From NCBI GenBank assembly GCA_031381645.1, contig JANMYB010000014.1, forward strand, positions 1 through 7,564: a DNA stretch of 7,564 bases. The letters are read 5' to 3'. Within the stretch, counting starts at the first letter, position 1, and each line of letters opens with the position of its first letter. The notes under the pieces were generated by a model that was given only the letters and a program-made list of their open reading frames with translations, made no database searches and was not told where the DNA came from. Origin of the DNA: Methylotenera_A sp031381645. GTDB lineage: Bacteria > Pseudomonadota > Gammaproteobacteria > Burkholderiales > Methylophilaceae. Both the position numbers and the translations under genes were made by a program. This document shows positions 6,557 through 7,564 of the stretch, piece after piece.

Positions 6557-7465
6557 TTGAGTACTTCATTAAATGCAGAAGCCGTTTTAAATTACCTGCA
6601 GAGCTTACAAGCTAAAATTATTGAAGCCTTAGAATTGGTGGACGGCAAAACTTTTTTGCACGATAGCTGGCAACGTCCTGAAGGCGGTGGTGGCAATAGC
6701 TGCATGTTAGAAGGTGGTAATGTGTTCGAACGCGCTGGCGTTGGCTTTTCGCATGTGCTCGGCAACAAACTTCCTCCCGCCGCCACAATCGCACACCCCG
6801 AAGCCGCTGGGCGCGCTTGGCAAGCTATGGGCGTGTCACTTGTGCTGCATCCGCGCAATCCATATGCACCCACCGTGCACATGAACATTCGTTTTTTTGT
6901 GGCAGAAAAAGAAAATGAGGCGCCAATTTGGTGGTTTGGCGGCGGCATGGATTTAACACCTTATTATGGCTTTGAAGAAGACTGCGTACATTTTCACCGC
7001 ACCAACAAAACCGCACTAGATGGCTTTAACCCAGCTTATTACCCACAATTTAAAAAACAATGTGACGAATATTTTTACTTGAAACATCGCAAAGAACCAC
7101 GCGGCATTGGCGGCATTTTCTTTGATGACTTTAGCGAGCTTGGTTTTGAACAAAGCTTTGCGCTACAACGCGCGGTGGGCGACAGCTTTTTACAGGCCTA
7201 TTTGCCCATTTTACAGCGTCGCAAAGATACCCCTTACGCTGAACATGAGCGCGACTTTCAAGCCTATCGGCGTGGTCGCTATGTGGAGTTTAACCTGGTG
7301 TTCGATCGCGGCACATTGTTTGGTTTGCAATCAAACGGACGCACAGAATCAATACTGATGTCGATGCCACCAATTGTGAAATGGCGCTACGATTGGAAAC
7401 CCGAAAACGGTAGTGCCGAGGCCAAACTTTATACAGATTTTTTAATCGATAAAGATTGGCTGTAA
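6557..7465 (+). CDS. hemF: Oxygen-dependent coproporphyrinogen III oxidase
   Basis: HemF decarboxylates coproporphyrinogen III to protoporphyrinogen IX with molecular oxygen, in the cytoplasm, as part of haem synthesis. At 302 residues it is full length. The family landmarks are PEGGGGNSCML, LHPRNPY with His98, TVHMNIRFF with His108, WWFGGGMDLTPYY at 125-137, HFH with His147, and LKH with His177. These four histidines sit two positions beyond the E. coli metal-site histidines 96, 106, 145 and 175 as I recall them. The C-terminal RRGRYVEFNLVFDRGT and SMPP elements needed for dimerisation are present. It starts at TTG 6557, 6 bases after purD. This form needs oxygen, so the host grows aerobically or microaerobically; an anaerobic hemN may exist elsewhere but is not visible here. 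Confidence 0.97.
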   Translation: MSTSLNAEAVLNYLQSLQAKIIEALELVDGKTFLHDSWQRPEGGGGNSCMLEGGNVFERAGVGFSHVLGNKLPPAATIAHPEAAGRAWQAMGVSLVLHPRNPYAPTVHMNIRFFVAEKENEAPIWWFGGGMDLTPYYGFEEDCVHFHRTNKTALDGFNPAYYPQFKKQCDEYFYLKHRKEPRGIGGIFFDDFSELGFEQSFALQRAVGDSFLQAYLPILQRRKDTPYAEHERDFQAYRRGRYVEFNLVFDRGTLFGLQSNGRTESILMSMPPIVKWRYDWKPENGSAEAKLYTDFLIDKDWL

Positions 7466-7485
7466 TTGCGGTAAACTAGCCGTAA

Positions 7486-7491
7486 AAGGGG
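7486..7491 (+). promoter_or_regulatory. Ribosome binding site of the gene starting at 7501
   Basis: AAGGGG is 9 bases before ATG 7501. An in-frame ATG at 7492 lies immediately against this site, too close to be used, which favours 7501. It is one of the clearest ribosome binding sites in the window, consistent with independent translation of a new gene after the hemF run. Confidence 0.6.
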
Positions 7492-7500
7492 ATGATAAAC

Positions 7501-7564
7501 ATGTTAAAACAACTTTTACGCACCAAACCCGTTATCGCACACGGCACTAGCGGTCTGAAAAAAT
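7501..7564 (+). CDS. Start of a probable APC-family amino acid permease (3' end outside window)
   Basis: Only 21 residues are visible: MLKQLLRTKP, then VIAHGTSGLKK. Short basic N-termini of the form L-x-R-T-K-P/S followed by a GLKK or RLKK stretch just before the first membrane helix are common in APC-superfamily basic amino acid or polyamine permeases. That is the best guess. The membrane segments that would prove it are beyond the window. A good ribosome binding site precedes the ATG, and the gap from hemF is 35 bases. The gene could share the hemF transcript or have its own promoter; I found no convincing -35/-10 pair in the gap. Confidence 0.5.
   Translation, partial: MLKQLLRTKPVIAHGTSGLKK

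Noticed and set aside
7550..7559. GCGGTCTGAA, one mismatch from the neisserial DNA uptake sequence GCCGTCTGAA
   Set aside because: It is a single inexact copy lying inside the codons for Ser-Gly-Leu-Lys of the permease-like gene. No other copies were noticed in the window.

Overview
The window holds ordinary proteobacterial chromosome, with every gene on the + strand. The gene content, the order dusB-fis-purH, a 78-residue Fis, and the close similarity of the PolA, YkgJ, HemF and PurD homologues to proteobacterial proteins all point to a betaproteobacterium. The moderate base composition makes a Methylophilaceae-like lineage (Methylotenera or Methylophilus) my best guess. That guess is recall and inference, not a search result.

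Layout. (1) Positions 1-353 are the 3' end of polA (DNA polymerase I). (2) Positions 356-1258 are an AT-rich gene starting 2 bases after the polA stop. It encodes an unrecognised protein of about 300 residues with an RNxxxH motif typical of HEPN-fold ribonucleases, and looks like an accessory gene set into a housekeeping cluster. (3) Positions 1277-2327 hold a CinA/MoaB-like molybdopterin-binding-fold protein and, overlapping it by 11 bases, a small eight-cysteine protein of the YkgJ/YeiW family. (4) A 91-base gap (2328-2418) is the only sizeable non-coding stretch and carries a plausible promoter. (5) Positions 2419-7465 form a tight gene run: dusB, fis, purH, purD and hemF, with gaps of 2, 9, 2 and 6 bases, so probably one transcription unit. 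(6) After a 35-base gap with a good ribosome binding site, a new gene starts at 7501 and is cut by the window end. Its 21 visible residues resemble the N-terminus of an APC-family amino acid permease.

How the genes work together. dusB-fis pairs a tRNA dihydrouridine synthase with the nucleoid protein Fis, a pairing well known in gammaproteobacteria. Here it leads directly into two purine enzymes (PurH makes IMP, PurD makes GAR) and then oxygen-dependent haem synthesis (HemF). This fits a growth-related operon. The CinA-like and YkgJ genes are probably co-translated.

Nothing here is a clearly new multi-gene system. The best candidate for undescribed biology is the solitary HEPN-like gene downstream of polA. 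Other points of interest are its TTG start, its ribosome binding site borrowed from polA codons, and a 6-base direct repeat at its edges.
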